Shown here: positions 50,730 to 59,651 of the stretch, piece by piece
Position numbering within the stretch: the first letter of the stretch is position 1
Layout of the letters: every line of letters starts with the position of its first letter
From: CAVZBW01 sp963773635
Lineage (GTDB): Bacteria; Actinomycetota; Acidimicrobiia; Acidimicrobiales; RAAP-2
Length of the DNA: 64,000 nt
NCBI GenBank assembly: GCA_963773635.1
Contig: CAVZBW010000005.1
Span: 3,038,001 to 3,102,000, forward strand
Reading direction: 5' to 3'
The notes under the pieces: model-generated
Told to the model about the DNA's origin: nothing
The model's input: only the letters and a program-made list of their open reading frames with translations
The model's database searches: none
Position numbers and translations under genes: made by a program

Positions 50730-50743
50730 TATCCTCCCGGGCG

Positions 50744-51676
50744 GTGCAACCTACCATCCGAACGGTCGCCTACCTCGGTCCGGCTGGCACCTTCACCGAG
50801 GAAGCCCTGCTCACACAGCCCGACTACGCGAACGCCGAGCTGCGGCTCTGCCCCACGATCGCCGACGTGCTCTCCGCCGTCGCCGACGGCGAGGTGGACC
50901 AGGGATTCGTGCCGATGGAGAACGCCATCGACGGGACGGTGAGCGCCACGCTGGACGCCCTGCTCTTCGACGTGGACCTCCTCGTCCAGCGCGAGGTCGT
51001 GATGGACATCCACCTGCACCTCATGGCCATGCCCGGCGCCCGGGTCTCCGACATCGCCAAGGTGGTCTCGATCCCGGTGGCCCTCGCCCAGTGCGAGCAC
51101 AGCCTGCGCCGCCTCCTGCCCGGAGCCGAGCACGTCGCCGCCAACTCGACGGCCGACGCGGCCCGGGCACTGGCGGAGCATCCGGACTCCTCGGTGGCGG
51201 CGCTCGCCCCTCGGGTGGCGGCCGACCTCTACGGGCTCGAGCTACTCGTCGAGGACGTCGAGGACCACCCCGACAACCAGACGCGGTTCGTCGCCGTGGC
51301 GACGTCGGGAATCCCGGCTCCGACCGGCCACGACCGTACGAGCATCGTGTGCTTCCAGCACGCCGACCGCCCGGGCAACCTCCACGGCATCCTCGGGCAG
51401 TTTGCCGCTCGCAACATCAACCTGACCAAGCTCGAGTCCCGACCGACCAAGCGCAGCCTCGGGGAGTACTGCTTCGTGATCGACCTGGACGGCCACCTGG
51501 CGGACGAGCTCGTGGCGGACTGCCTGAGGGACCTCCACGCGGGGCTGGCTCGGGTCAAGTTCCTGGGCTCGTACCCGGCCGCCGGCGCCCACGGCCCGAT
51601 GCGGCGGCGGAGGGCCGACGACGCCTGGCGCGCGGCCGACCAGTGGCTGCAGGAATTGCGCGACCAGATCTCCTAG
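50744..51676 (+). CDS. pheA: Prephenate dehydratase
   Basis: 310 residues from GTG 50744 (TATCCT 8 bases upstream, leaderless style). The catalytic domain has VAYLGPAGTFTEEALLTQPD, GFVPMENAIDGTVSATLDAL, ANSTADAARALAEHPDSSVA and DHPDNQTRFVAVA (the T-R-F motif). A C-terminal ACT domain follows (TSIVCFQHADRPGNLHGILG; INLTKLESRPTKRSLGEYCF) for phenylalanine feedback. No chorismate mutase domain. Confidence 0.97.
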   Translation: MQPTIRTVAYLGPAGTFTEEALLTQPDYANAELRLCPTIADVLSAVADGEVDQGFVPMENAIDGTVSATLDALLFDVDLLVQREVVMDIHLHLMAMPGARVSDIAKVVSIPVALAQCEHSLRRLLPGAEHVAANSTADAARALAEHPDSSVAALAPRVAADLYGLELLVEDVEDHPDNQTRFVAVATSGIPAPTGHDRTSIVCFQHADRPGNLHGILGQFAARNINLTKLESRPTKRSLGEYCFVIDLDGHLADELVADCLRDLHAGLARVKFLGSYPAAGAHGPMRRRRADDAWRAADQWLQELRDQIS

Positions 51677-51753
51677 CCTCCCTTCCCGCGCCGATCGGAC
51701 GCACGAGGAGTCGATCGCCGCGGGCGGGAGAAGAGGTCGGGTAAGAAGGACGA

Positions 51754-51838
51754 GGAGGGATGGCAGAGCGGACGAATGCGCGGCTCTTGAAAAGCCGTGG
51801 GACTCCGGTTCCCGTGGGTTCGAATCCCACTCCCTCCG
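51754..51838 (+). tRNA. tRNA-Ser (anticodon TGA)
   Basis: 85 bases. Acceptor GGAGGGA / TCCCTCC, anticodon arm CGGCT-CTTGAAA-AGCCG (TGA), long variable arm, and T-arm GTGGG-TTCGAAT-CCCAC. CCA is not encoded. Confidence 0.96.
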
Positions 51839-51876
51839 CCGGTCGTCGCCGACACCCGGCGGTTGCCCGCGCCGTC

Positions 51877-53478
51877 GTGCCGGCCCTTGTCGTAGCCATG
51901 ACCCTCCTCGTGCAGGCGCCGATCTCCGCCGGCACCTCGACGCCCGCTCGGCCACGGGTCCTCCTCGTCGGCACCTACAAGGGGATGCGGGGGCAGTACC
52001 CGTCCATCCAGTCGGCGGTCGACGCGGCCCGGCCCGGCGACTGGATCCTGATCGGGCCCGGCGACTATCACGAGACGGGCCGGAACCTCGACGACCCGAC
52101 TCCGGAGCAGCTGGCGCAGGGGGATCTCGGCGCAGTGCTCGTCACGACGCCGGGTGTCCACCTGAGGGGCATGAACCGCCAGGCCGTCGTGGTGGACGGC
52201 ACCCGGCCCGGGGCGCCCCGGCCATGCGATGCGTCTCCACAGTGGCAGCAGACCGGGCCGCCGGGGCCGGACTCCCAGCCGATCGGTCGCAACGGCATCG
52301 TCGTCTGGAAGGCGAACGGGGTCACGATCCAAAACCTCACCGCGTGCAACTTCCTCGGCGGCGATACCGCGGGGGGCGTGTCGACCGAAGGCGTCACGGG
52401 GGAGCAGATCTGGTGGAACGGCGGCTACGAGTCGGGCCACCTCGGGCTCCACGGCTATTCCGGGAGCTACCTGACCGCGACCTCGACGTACTTCGGCACG
52501 GAGAGCACCGCGGCGGAATATGGCGTGGCGGCGGCGAACGCCGCTGGTCCGGGAGCCTTGTCCGAGGTCTACGGAAGCAACATGAACGACTCGGGCATCG
52601 CCCTCATGGGTTGCCAGGACGCCTGTGCCACCTTGGTCTCGCACGCCTGGAGCGAGTACAACGCCCTCGGCTACGACGCCAGCAACTCCGGTGGTGCGAT
52701 CGTCATCGAGTACTCGCGCTTCGACCACAACCGGGACGGCGTCGACACCAACACCTCCATAGGCCCGGACCCTCCGGCTCCCCAGAGCGGACGATGCCCG
52801 GGCAACCGCGTCAGCTCCATCACCCACACCCACTCCTGCTGGGTCTTTCTGCACAACGACGTCCAGGCGAACAACAACGCCAACACCCCCAGCTCCGGTC
52901 AGGCCGCCAACGTCCCGACCGGGACGGGGCTCTCGATCGCCGGAGGTCGCGACGACACGGTGATGGACAACCGCATCACCGGCAACGGGGCCTGGGGCAC
53001 GCTGTTCGCTCCTTTCCCGGATTCCACCAGTCCGACGCTGGGGCAGACCTGCACCGGAGCCGGAGGCACGGCGTCCTCCGCCCTCGGGTGCGTCTTCGAC
53101 GCCGAGGCGGACGCCCTCATCGGCAACACGTTCTCCAACAACGGGTTCTTCAACAACCCGAGCAACGGTGACTACGGGCAGATCGTCCTCTCCGGGGGCC
53201 AGCGGAGCAACTGCTTCTCGGGCAACGCCGCGCCCGACGGCAGCGCTCCCGCCGATCTCGAGCGGACGCATCCGACCTGCGGGACCATCGTGGGTCAACC
53301 CGACACGGGCGGATCCCTGTTCACCGAGGCACTCTGCGACGCCGGCTACGGATCGTGTCCGCCGGGCGCCAACTACCCGGCGTCGACCGGGGTCCGGATG
53401 CACTCGCTGCCAGCCGATCTCCCCACCATGCCCAACCCTTGTGCCGGCGTTCCGGCCAACCGGTGGTGCCGGTCGTAG
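51877..53478 (+). CDS. Secreted right-handed beta-helix protein
   Basis: 533 residues from GTG 51877; the frame upstream runs through tRNA-Ser and is rejected. It has a signal peptide (VVAMTLLVQAPISAGTSTPA), then YPSIQSAVDAARPGDWILIG, the usual opening of pectate-lyase-like helices. Helix rungs follow (NGVTIQNLTACNFLGGDTAG; LTATSTYFGTESTAAEYGVA; AIVIEYSRFDHNRDGVDTNT; NRITGNGAWGTLF). Several Cys suggest extracytoplasmic disulfides. It may bind or cleave a polysaccharide; no catalytic residues can be named. Confidence 0.8.
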   Translation: MPALVVAMTLLVQAPISAGTSTPARPRVLLVGTYKGMRGQYPSIQSAVDAARPGDWILIGPGDYHETGRNLDDPTPEQLAQGDLGAVLVTTPGVHLRGMNRQAVVVDGTRPGAPRPCDASPQWQQTGPPGPDSQPIGRNGIVVWKANGVTIQNLTACNFLGGDTAGGVSTEGVTGEQIWWNGGYESGHLGLHGYSGSYLTATSTYFGTESTAAEYGVAAANAAGPGALSEVYGSNMNDSGIALMGCQDACATLVSHAWSEYNALGYDASNSGGAIVIEYSRFDHNRDGVDTNTSIGPDPPAPQSGRCPGNRVSSITHTHSCWVFLHNDVQANNNANTPSSGQAANVPTGTGLSIAGGRDDTVMDNRITGNGAWGTLFAPFPDSTSPTLGQTCTGAGGTASSALGCVFDAEADALIGNTFSNNGFFNNPSNGDYGQIVLSGGQRSNCFSGNAAPDGSAPADLERTHPTCGTIVGQPDTGGSLFTEALCDAGYGSCPPGANYPASTGVRMHSLPADLPTMPNPCAGVPANRWCRS

Positions 53479-53495
53479 GTACCTATGCTGTCGAC

Positions 53496-54047
53496 GTGCC
53501 CCCGCGCCGCGTGCCGGACGGCCACGCCCCTTCGGGTGAAGCCAACGTAGAGGACGTCCTCGATCGGGTACGCGCCCGAGGTGGGCGGGTCACGACCGCC
53601 CGCCGCCTGCTGCTCGGCCTGGTCTTCGAGTCGCCCGGGCACCACACGGCCGAGCAGCTCGCCGCCGAGGTGCAGGCGCGAGCGCCCGACGTGCACCTGT
53701 CCACGGTGTACCGCAACCTCGAGGAGCTGGAGCGCCTCGGGGTCGTCGTGCACGCTCATCTCGGCCACGGCCCGGCGACCTACCACCTCGCGACGGCCAC
53801 GCACTCCCACTTCGTCTGCGGGACCTGTGGTACGACGATCGAGGCCCCCGACGAGCTCTTTCGAGGGCTGGCGCGCCAGGCGCGTCAGCGCTTCGGCTTC
53901 GTGATCGACCCTCGCCACTTCGCGGTGCTCGGCACGTGCGAGGCGTGCGCCGAGGCGGCCGCAGCAGACGCGCCCGACGAGGCCGACGAGGCCGACGAGG
54001 CCGGCGAGGCCGGCGAGCGTCTCGGCGGCCGACACGGCCACGGCTGA
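53496..54047 (+). CDS. Fur-family metalloregulator
   Basis: 183 residues from GTG 53496 (TATGCT 6 bases upstream). The winged-helix domain has RVTTARRLLLGLVFESPGHH, TAEQLAAEVQ and VHLSTVYRNLEELERLGVVV. The dimer/metal domain has HSHFVCGTCGTTIEAPDELF with the first C-x2-C and FAVLGTCEACAEA with the second. The four-Cys zinc site is present. A low-complexity acidic repeat tail (DEADEADEAGEAGE) ends in GHGHG-like residues. Metal specificity (Fe, Zn or other) cannot be told. Confidence 0.92.
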   Translation: MPPRRVPDGHAPSGEANVEDVLDRVRARGGRVTTARRLLLGLVFESPGHHTAEQLAAEVQARAPDVHLSTVYRNLEELERLGVVVHAHLGHGPATYHLATATHSHFVCGTCGTTIEAPDELFRGLARQARQRFGFVIDPRHFAVLGTCEACAEAAAADAPDEADEADEAGEAGERLGGRHGHG

Positions 54048-54054
54048 CCGCCAG

Positions 54055-54747
54055 ATGACCGTAGGCATGACGGAGGGGCCAGGCACGGTCGTCGTGGTCG
54101 AGGACGACCCGCACATCTCCGACCTCGTGGCCATGTACCTGCGCAGGGAGGGCTTCCGGGTGGTGCAGCTCCGAGAGGGTGCGAGCGCCCCGGAAGCGGT
54201 CAGCCGGCACGGGGCACGCCTCGCCATCGTCGACGTCGGCCTGCCCGGCGACGTCGACGGCTTCGAGGTGACCCGGAGGCTGCGGGCCCACGGCACGACG
54301 CCGGTCATCATGCTCACCGCCCGGGACGACGAGATCGATCGGGTGCTGGGCCTCGAGATCGGCGCGGACGACTACGTCACCAAGCCCTTCTCGCCCCGCG
54401 AGCTGGTGGCTCGTGTCCGGGCCATCCTCCGCAGGGACTCGGGCCCGCGCCCGACGTCGTCGGTGAGCGAGGTGGGCGACTACCAGGTCGACGAGGCACG
54501 CCGGGAGGTGCGGACACAACGGGGCGAGCTCGTGGAGCTCACGGTCCGCGAATTCGACCTGCTGGTCGCCCTGGCACGCAATCGCGGCATCGTGCTGTCG
54601 AGGCGCCAGCTGCTGGACGACGCCTGGGGCGCCGACTGGTACGGGGACGAACGGACCGTCGACGTCCACGTGCGCCAATTGCGAAAGAAGCTGGGCGACG
54701 GCCTGCCCCTGCACACGGTGCGCGGCGTCGGGTACCGGCTGGACTAG
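54055..54747 (+). CDS. OmpR/PhoB-family response regulator
   Basis: 230 residues. Receiver domain with VVVVEDDPHISDLVAMYLRR, IVDVGLPGDVDGFEV (phospho-Asp), VIMLTARDDEIDRVLGLEIG and DYVTKPFSPRELVARVRAIL. The C-terminal winged helix has LTVREFDLLVALARNRGIVL, SRRQLLDDAWG and ERTVDVHVRQLRKKLGDGLP. It pairs with the kinase 17 bases downstream. Confidence 0.97.
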   Translation: MTVGMTEGPGTVVVVEDDPHISDLVAMYLRREGFRVVQLREGASAPEAVSRHGARLAIVDVGLPGDVDGFEVTRRLRAHGTTPVIMLTARDDEIDRVLGLEIGADDYVTKPFSPRELVARVRAILRRDSGPRPTSSVSEVGDYQVDEARREVRTQRGELVELTVREFDLLVALARNRGIVLSRRQLLDDAWGADWYGDERTVDVHVRQLRKKLGDGLPLHTVRGVGYRLD

Positions 54748-54764
54748 TCAGGGGGGTTGGCTCG

Positions 54765-56153
54765 GTGCGGGCGCGCATCCTGGCGGCGATCGTGGCACTG
54801 GTCGCGGGGACCCTCGTCCTCGCGAGCGTCGGCAGCTTCCTGCTGATCCGCCGTGACACCCTCTCGAGCGCCGAGAGCCAGCTCCGAACCCAGGTCCGCA
54901 GCATTGCCGAGCACCCCGCCCTGCTGGCCCTCCGGTTGCCCGGCGAGCGGAGGCTGCGCCCGGGGCGCTGCTGCCTGACCGTGCTGCGCGTGGTCGGCGG
55001 GTTCAGCACGCTCTCGGTCAACGCGGCCGAGGGAGGGGAGTGGACGAGACCGATGCCCGCGGTGCTCCGGGGCGTGAGCCTGCCGATCGACCGCATCGAG
55101 GCGGGCTCGTCGGTGAGCGGCCACGTCAGCGACAGCGTCTACGTGGTCGACCCCATGACCTTGAACGCCCGGCAGCGGACCCGCTTCGTCCCCGCCATCC
55201 CGACCTCCGCGACGCCGGTGCTCGTGGCGACGCGAGAGGTCTCCGCTCCGGCCGGCGGATTCGGCTACTTCGCCATCGTGGGCGCGGTGGTCCTCGTGAT
55301 CGCCGGGGCCGCCTCCTACTTCCTCGCGAGCCGGCTGGCCCGGCCGCTGCGCCGGGCCGTGGACGTCACGGGCAGGATGGCCGGTGGGGATCTGGACGCC
55401 CGCGTGGACGCGTCGGCGTCCGACCCGCCCGAGCTCGTCGCTCTGAGCGAGTCGATCAACACGATGGGCGACCGGCTCTCCGAGGCGAGGGAGCAGCAGC
55501 GCCAGTTCCTCCTCTCGGTGTCGCACGACCTACGGACCCCGCTCACGTCGATCGGCGGCTACGCCCAGGCCGTCGCCGACGGCACCGCAGAGGACGTGCC
55601 GGCGGCGATCGAGGTGATCCGCAGCGAGGCCCACCGCCTCGAGCGACTGGTCCAGGACCTCCTCGATCTCGCCCGCCTCGACGCCGGCCGCTTCTCCTTC
55701 CGACCGCAGCCGACCGAGGTCACCCCGCTGGTCGCCGAGACCGTCGAGAGCTTCCGCCCCGCCGCCGCCCGACGGTCCCTGTCCGTCGAGGCCGACGTGC
55801 CCGAGGCGGATCCGCTCATGCTCTCGACGGACCGGGACCGGGCCCGTCAGGTGCTGGCCAACCTCATCGACAACGCCCTCCGGTTCGCCCGCACCCGTGT
55901 GCAGGTGGGGGCTCGGCGGGATGGCCCCGGGCTCCTCCTGTGGGTCACCGACGACGGACCGGGCATCGCCCCAGAGGACCTCGCGCGGGTGTGGGAGCGG
56001 CACTTCAGCACGGACGCCTCGGGCGCCGGCATGGGACTCGGCCTGGCCATCGTCGCCGAGCTGGTCGGGGCGATGCGCGGGGAGGTCCAGGCCGAGTCCC
56101 CGGTCACCGGCGAGGGGGGCACGAGGATGGTGGTGCGCCTCCCCCCGCTGTGA
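54765..56153 (+). CDS. Sensor histidine kinase
   Basis: 462 residues. Two helices (about residues 5-27 and 165-190) bracket a roughly 135-residue extracytoplasmic sensor. HAMP follows (ASRLARPLRRAVDVTGRMAG), then the H-box FLLSVSHDLRTPLTSIGGYA, N-box ANLIDNALRFA, G1 DDGPGIAPEDLARVWERHF and G2 GAGMGLGLAIVAELV. Forms a two-component system with the preceding regulator. Signal unknown. Confidence 0.96.
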   Translation: MRARILAAIVALVAGTLVLASVGSFLLIRRDTLSSAESQLRTQVRSIAEHPALLALRLPGERRLRPGRCCLTVLRVVGGFSTLSVNAAEGGEWTRPMPAVLRGVSLPIDRIEAGSSVSGHVSDSVYVVDPMTLNARQRTRFVPAIPTSATPVLVATREVSAPAGGFGYFAIVGAVVLVIAGAASYFLASRLARPLRRAVDVTGRMAGGDLDARVDASASDPPELVALSESINTMGDRLSEAREQQRQFLLSVSHDLRTPLTSIGGYAQAVADGTAEDVPAAIEVIRSEAHRLERLVQDLLDLARLDAGRFSFRPQPTEVTPLVAETVESFRPAAARRSLSVEADVPEADPLMLSTDRDRARQVLANLIDNALRFARTRVQVGARRDGPGLLLWVTDDGPGIAPEDLARVWERHFSTDASGAGMGLGLAIVAELVGAMRGEVQAESPVTGEGGTRMVVRLPPL

Positions 56154-56156
56154 GCC

Positions 56157-56516
56157 TCAGCTGGACGATCCGCCCGAGCTGGGGCAGGCCGCCTGGATCC
56201 TCTGCTCGGCCTTCGAGAGTCGGTTCGAGGCGTTCTTGAGCCGGTTCTCGAGGCCCTGGAATCGCTTGGACAACCGAGTTACGCCGCCCTGTTGGGTCTC
56301 GGTCACCCAGCCGGCGACCTCACCCGCGTACTTCTGGACGTCCGCCTGCGCCGTCTGGATCTTTTGGAGGCGCGTGCTCGCCTGCGAGCAATTCGCCGGG
56401 TGCGTCGTCGGCTGCGGGGTGGTGCTGGCGCCGGCCACGCCAAAGCTGGCCAGCGCCAGGGCGCCCGACAGGCCCGCGCCTGCCGCGGCCCTGGCCAGGA
56501 TCGATCGAGTGGGCAT
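56157..56516 (-). CDS. Secreted small coiled-coil protein
   Basis: 119 residues from ATG 56516. Signal peptide (ARAAAGAGLSGALALASFGV, AGA), then HPANCSQASTRLQKIQTAQA, VQKYAGEVAGWVTETQQGGV and LENRLKNASNRLSKAEQRIQ, a helical or coiled-coil stretch bounded by two Cys (NC and AACPSS). Function unknown. It is convergent with the kinase gene. Confidence 0.65.
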   Translation of the reverse strand: MPTRSILARAAAGAGLSGALALASFGVAGASTTPQPTTHPANCSQASTRLQKIQTAQADVQKYAGEVAGWVTETQQGGVTRLSKRFQGLENRLKNASNRLSKAEQRIQAACPSSGGSSS

Positions 56517-56822
56517 CGATAACGTCGCTTTCTCTCGTGAGTATGTGCTCTCGTTATGGCCCACCCGTGTTAGGTGCGGATGGGGGGCGCGTTAGGGGGT
56601 GATGAGGGCTCCCCGGGTTCCGGGTGGCGGGATCACCGCCACTTGCACACCCGGTCTGCCCCATTACAATACGGTTACGGGTCGTTTGCGGAGGGAGTCG
56701 GGAGCCCGAATCCCTGGCCCGTCCACCGACGGGGTCCGCACCTGGTGATACGGGGAGCGCAGATTGGTCGCAACACGGACGCCCAACCACGGTGCCTCCC
56801 CGGCGACGTGGAGACGAGTCCC
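56517..56822 (+). promoter_or_regulatory. Intergenic region with a candidate promoter for the mannosyltransferase
   Basis: TTGCAC (56643-56648) and TACAAT (56665-56670) are 16 bases apart, reading toward the mannosyltransferase. Nothing else is recognised; the frame open from 56574 in this region does not look coding. Confidence 0.4.
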
Positions 56823-58529
56823 GTGACGGCGACCGAGGTGGGGGGCACTCGAGCGCGAGCGGCGGGTCCGTCCACGGGGCTCCGTCTGCGCGCCCTGGGG
56901 GCCTCCGCGGCGAACCGGCTCGATCACTGGTCGGCTCATGCCACCATGCGCCTGGAGCTGCTGCGCCTGCGCCTGCTGCCGGGGCGCTGGCTCCGCCAGG
57001 GGCAGGGCGACGTGTCCGACATGGACGACGCCACCTTCCTGCGCCGACCGGCCATCCTCGGCTTCGTCGCCCTGATGATGGTGTCCCTCGGCGCGTCCCT
57101 CCCGAGCTCGCCCTTCAAGCTCGAGATGCCCGGGGCCTGGTTCTTCGGCATGCCCTCGACGCCAGGAGCGACCAACCAGGGACTCTTCGTCGGCTTGGTG
57201 GCCGTCTACGGCGGTCTGGTGCTGTTTATGCGGGTCTGGTATCGGCTGACCAAGGCGTTGGCGGTGCGTCCGGGGGTGCCCGTCAAGTACCTGGCCATCA
57301 TCTTCGGGCTGTGGGTGTTGCCCATGTTGGTCGTACCACCCCTGTTCAGCCAGGACGTTTACTCGTACGCGGCCCAGGGCGAGATGGTGAGCCACCACAT
57401 CAGCCCCTACGTCTACGGGCCCTACGTCCTCGGCGGCAGCCCGTACGTGAGCGGGGTCAACGCCCTCTGGGGGAACACCCCGGCACCCTACGGTCCGTTC
57501 TTCTTGATCATCGACGGTGCGCTGGCCAGCCTGAGCATGCACAACGTGCTCGGCACGGTCGTCCTTCTGCGGTTGCTCTCCCTCGTCGGCGTGATGCTCA
57601 TCGCCTGGAGCATCCCCCAGCTGGCCCGCCAATACGGTCGGGACCCGTCCGCGATCTTCGTCCTGGCGGTCCTCAACCCGCTGGTCCTGCTCTCCCTCGT
57701 GGCGAGCGCGCACAACGACGCGCTGATGCTCGGCGTCATGTTGTGCGGCCTCGCCTACGCGAAGCGCGGTCGCCCGGTCGTCGGGGTGCTCATCTGCGCG
57801 GTGGCCGCCGCGATCAAGGCCCCAGCCGAGCTCGCCGTGCTCTACGTCGGCTGGGAGTGGCTGGGCGCGGGGATCCCGTGGCGCCAGCGCGTGAGACCCG
57901 TCGTCACGGCCTTGCTCATCTCGGCGGCCGTGATGGTGGCCTTCACCGCCGTCAGCGGCCTCGGGTTCGGCTGGGTGGCCAACCTGGAGACGCCGGGGAC
58001 CGTTCGCAGCTGGCTGGCCCCGGCCACCGGGATCGGGATGCTCTTGAGCTGGATCGCCCACCTGCTCCACCTTGGGGTCTCCCAGGGTGCCGTCCTCTCC
58101 GTCACCCGGGTGATCGGCCTCGGGAGCGCCGCAGTGGCCGGCGTCTACCTGCTCTTGAATGCCGACCGGCTGGGCACGCTCCGGTCCCTCGGCCTCACGT
58201 TGCTCCTGTTCGTCGCCCTCGGCCCGGTCGTGCAGCCCTGGTACCTCTCGTGGGGTCTCATCATCTTGGCGGTGGTCGCCACCGGGTGGACGAGGCGCCT
58301 CATCGTGGTGCTGTCGGTGCTCTCGCCCTTCATCGGCCTGACCGGGGGCCGGCAGCTCCTCGACCAGCTCATCCATTCCGACCTGCTGGTGGTGGCGCTC
58401 GCCCTCATGGCTCTGCTCGCCGTTCTCGTCGCACCGCTCGGCCCCTGGTCGAGGTCCGCGCTGCCCGAGGATGAGGCGAGGGGCGGGTCGGACTGGACGC
58501 CGGGCCGGCCGCCGCTCGCCGGGGTCTGA
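56823..58529 (+). CDS. Polyprenol-phosphomannose alpha-mannosyltransferase (MptA/MptB type)
   Basis: 568 residues from GTG 56823 (ATG 56946 is an alternative). About 12 helices with VPPLFSQDVYSYAAQGEMVS, the D-x-Y-S-Y motif of GT-C MptA/MptB enzymes, then HHISPYVYGPYVLGGSPYVS, NTPAPYGPFFLIID, LASAHNDALML-type segment and PVVQPWYLSWGLIILAVVAT. These enzymes extend the alpha-1,6-mannan core of lipomannan in actinobacteria. This supports the taxonomic guess. Confidence 0.88.
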   Translation: MTATEVGGTRARAAGPSTGLRLRALGASAANRLDHWSAHATMRLELLRLRLLPGRWLRQGQGDVSDMDDATFLRRPAILGFVALMMVSLGASLPSSPFKLEMPGAWFFGMPSTPGATNQGLFVGLVAVYGGLVLFMRVWYRLTKALAVRPGVPVKYLAIIFGLWVLPMLVVPPLFSQDVYSYAAQGEMVSHHISPYVYGPYVLGGSPYVSGVNALWGNTPAPYGPFFLIIDGALASLSMHNVLGTVVLLRLLSLVGVMLIAWSIPQLARQYGRDPSAIFVLAVLNPLVLLSLVASAHNDALMLGVMLCGLAYAKRGRPVVGVLICAVAAAIKAPAELAVLYVGWEWLGAGIPWRQRVRPVVTALLISAAVMVAFTAVSGLGFGWVANLETPGTVRSWLAPATGIGMLLSWIAHLLHLGVSQGAVLSVTRVIGLGSAAVAGVYLLLNADRLGTLRSLGLTLLLFVALGPVVQPWYLSWGLIILAVVATGWTRRLIVVLSVLSPFIGLTGGRQLLDQLIHSDLLVVALALMALLAVLVAPLGPWSRSALPEDEARGGSDWTPGRPPLAGV

Positions 58530-58531
58530 TC

Positions 58532-59020
58532 TCAGAGCATCCGCTGCAGCTCGACGACGTCCAGCCACTGGCCATGCTTGCGGCCGACCTCCTTTTCCAC
58601 CCCCACCACCTCGAAGCCGCAGGAGCGGTGCAGCGCGATCGAAGCCTCGTTGTGTCCGACCACCCGGGCGATGACCGTGTGGAAGCCGTGCTCGCCGGCC
58701 AGGTACACGAGCTCCCCGAGGATGGCCTTGCCGACGCCGCCGCTGCGCCGGAGCCGATCCACGTAGACCGAGTCCTCGACGCTCGTGGCATAGGCCGGCC
58801 GGTTCCGGTAGCGAGAGAGCGAGCCGAACCCGAGCACCCTCTCCTCCTCGTCCACGGCCACCACCGCAGGATGGGCTCCCTGGTGCCGGGCGAGCCAGGC
58901 CTGCTCGTCCGCGACGGTCCACTGGATGATGTCGAAGTTGAGCTGCGAACCCGTCACCTCGGCGTTGTAGATCGTCCGGACGGCCGGGCCGTCCTCGGGG
59001 CGTGCCGGCCGAATCCTCAC
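58532..59020 (-). CDS. GNAT acetyltransferase, phosphinothricin-acetyltransferase-like
   Basis: 162 residues from GTG 59020 (TATCCT 7 bases upstream). MRIRPARPEDGPAVRTIYNA, then LGFGSLSRYRNRPAYATSVE, DSVYVDRLRRSGGVGKAILG (acetyl-CoA loop) and IARVVGHNEASIALHRSCGF are the Pat/MddA subgroup pattern. Substrates of this group include methionine sulfone/sulfoximine-like compounds; unproved here. Confidence 0.88.
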   Translation of the reverse strand: MRIRPARPEDGPAVRTIYNAEVTGSQLNFDIIQWTVADEQAWLARHQGAHPAVVAVDEEERVLGFGSLSRYRNRPAYATSVEDSVYVDRLRRSGGVGKAILGELVYLAGEHGFHTVIARVVGHNEASIALHRSCGFEVVGVEKEVGRKHGQWLDVVELQRML

Positions 59021-59093
59021 GCAGCGGAGGATACCGACGGGTCGGGTAGCATGGTGACCTGCGGTCCTGCGAGGGACGGCCGGGCGGTGCGTT

Positions 59094-59166
59094 GCCCCCT
59101 TAGCTCAGTCGGCAGAGCACAGCCATGGTAAGGCTGGTGTCGTCGGTTCGATTCCGACAGGGGGCT
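59094..59166 (+). tRNA. tRNA-Thr (anticodon GGT)
   Basis: Acceptor GCCCCCT / AGGGGGC, anticodon arm CAGCC-ATGGTAA-GGCTG (GGT), and T-arm TCGG-TTCGATT-CCGA. 73 bases, CCA not encoded. Confidence 0.95.
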
Positions 59167-59171
59167 CTCCA

Positions 59172-59248
59172 GGCGGCGTAGCTCAGTTGGTCAGAGCACA
59201 CGGCTCATAATCGTGGGGTCGCGGGTTCGAGTCCCGCCGCCGCTACCA
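59172..59248 (+). tRNA. tRNA-Met (anticodon CAT), CCA encoded
   Basis: Acceptor GGCGGCG / CGCCGCT with one G-U pair, anticodon arm CACGG-CTCATAA-TCGTG, T-arm GCGGG-TTCGAGT-CCCGC, then ACCA. Probably elongator Met; a lysidine-modified Ile tRNA cannot be excluded by eye. Confidence 0.93.
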
Positions 59249-59281
59249 GAGGTGCCCGAGGGCAGGACAAGGAGGTGTGGA

Positions 59282-59446
59282 TTGCCAAAGAACGAGAAGC
59301 GGGTCCAGGTCACGTTGGCGTGCGAGGTCTGCAAGCGACGCAACTACATCACGATGAAGAACAAGCTGAACGATCGTGAGCGGATCGAGATGAGCAAGTA
59401 CTGCCGGTGGGACCGCCGCCACACGCTGCACAAGGAGACGCGCTAA
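59282..59446 (+). CDS. rpmG: 50S ribosomal protein L33
   Basis: 54 residues from TTG 59282 with AAGGAGG upstream. LPKNEKRVQVTLACEVCKRR, NYITMKNKLNDRERIEMSKY, CRWDRRHTLHKETR. The C-x2-C (CEVC) is kept, but the usual second C-x2-C reads CRWD, so one zinc ligand is lost. It leads the tRNA/secE/nusG block. Confidence 0.95.
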   Translation: MPKNEKRVQVTLACEVCKRRNYITMKNKLNDRERIEMSKYCRWDRRHTLHKETR

Positions 59447-59517
59447 CCTTTTCCCCGCTCCCCTGGTCAGGATGGTTGCGACCACTCGCCGGAGGACGAC
59501 CGAGCGCATCGCCGCAA

Positions 59518-59590
59518 AGGGCAGTAGCTCAATTGGTAGAGCACCGGTCTCCAAAACCGGCGGTTGGGGGTTCGAGTCCCTCCTGCCCTG
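59518..59590 (+). tRNA. tRNA-Trp (anticodon CCA)
   Basis: Acceptor AGGGCAG / CTGCCCT, anticodon arm CCGGT-CTCCAAA-ACCGG (CCA), and T-arm GGGGG-TTCGAGT-CCCTC. 73 bases. Immediately upstream of secE, as in many actinobacteria. Confidence 0.96.
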
Positions 59591-59651
59591 CTGGGAGCCT
59601 GCCGACACCGGCAGGTCCGCTGGACGAAAGTGTCAACGCCGGAGCCGCCTT

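Noticed and set aside
50474..50743. N-terminal extension of pheA
   Set aside because: It lies antisense inside larB and is Arg/Pro-rich shadow sequence; GTG 50744 has a leaderless -10.
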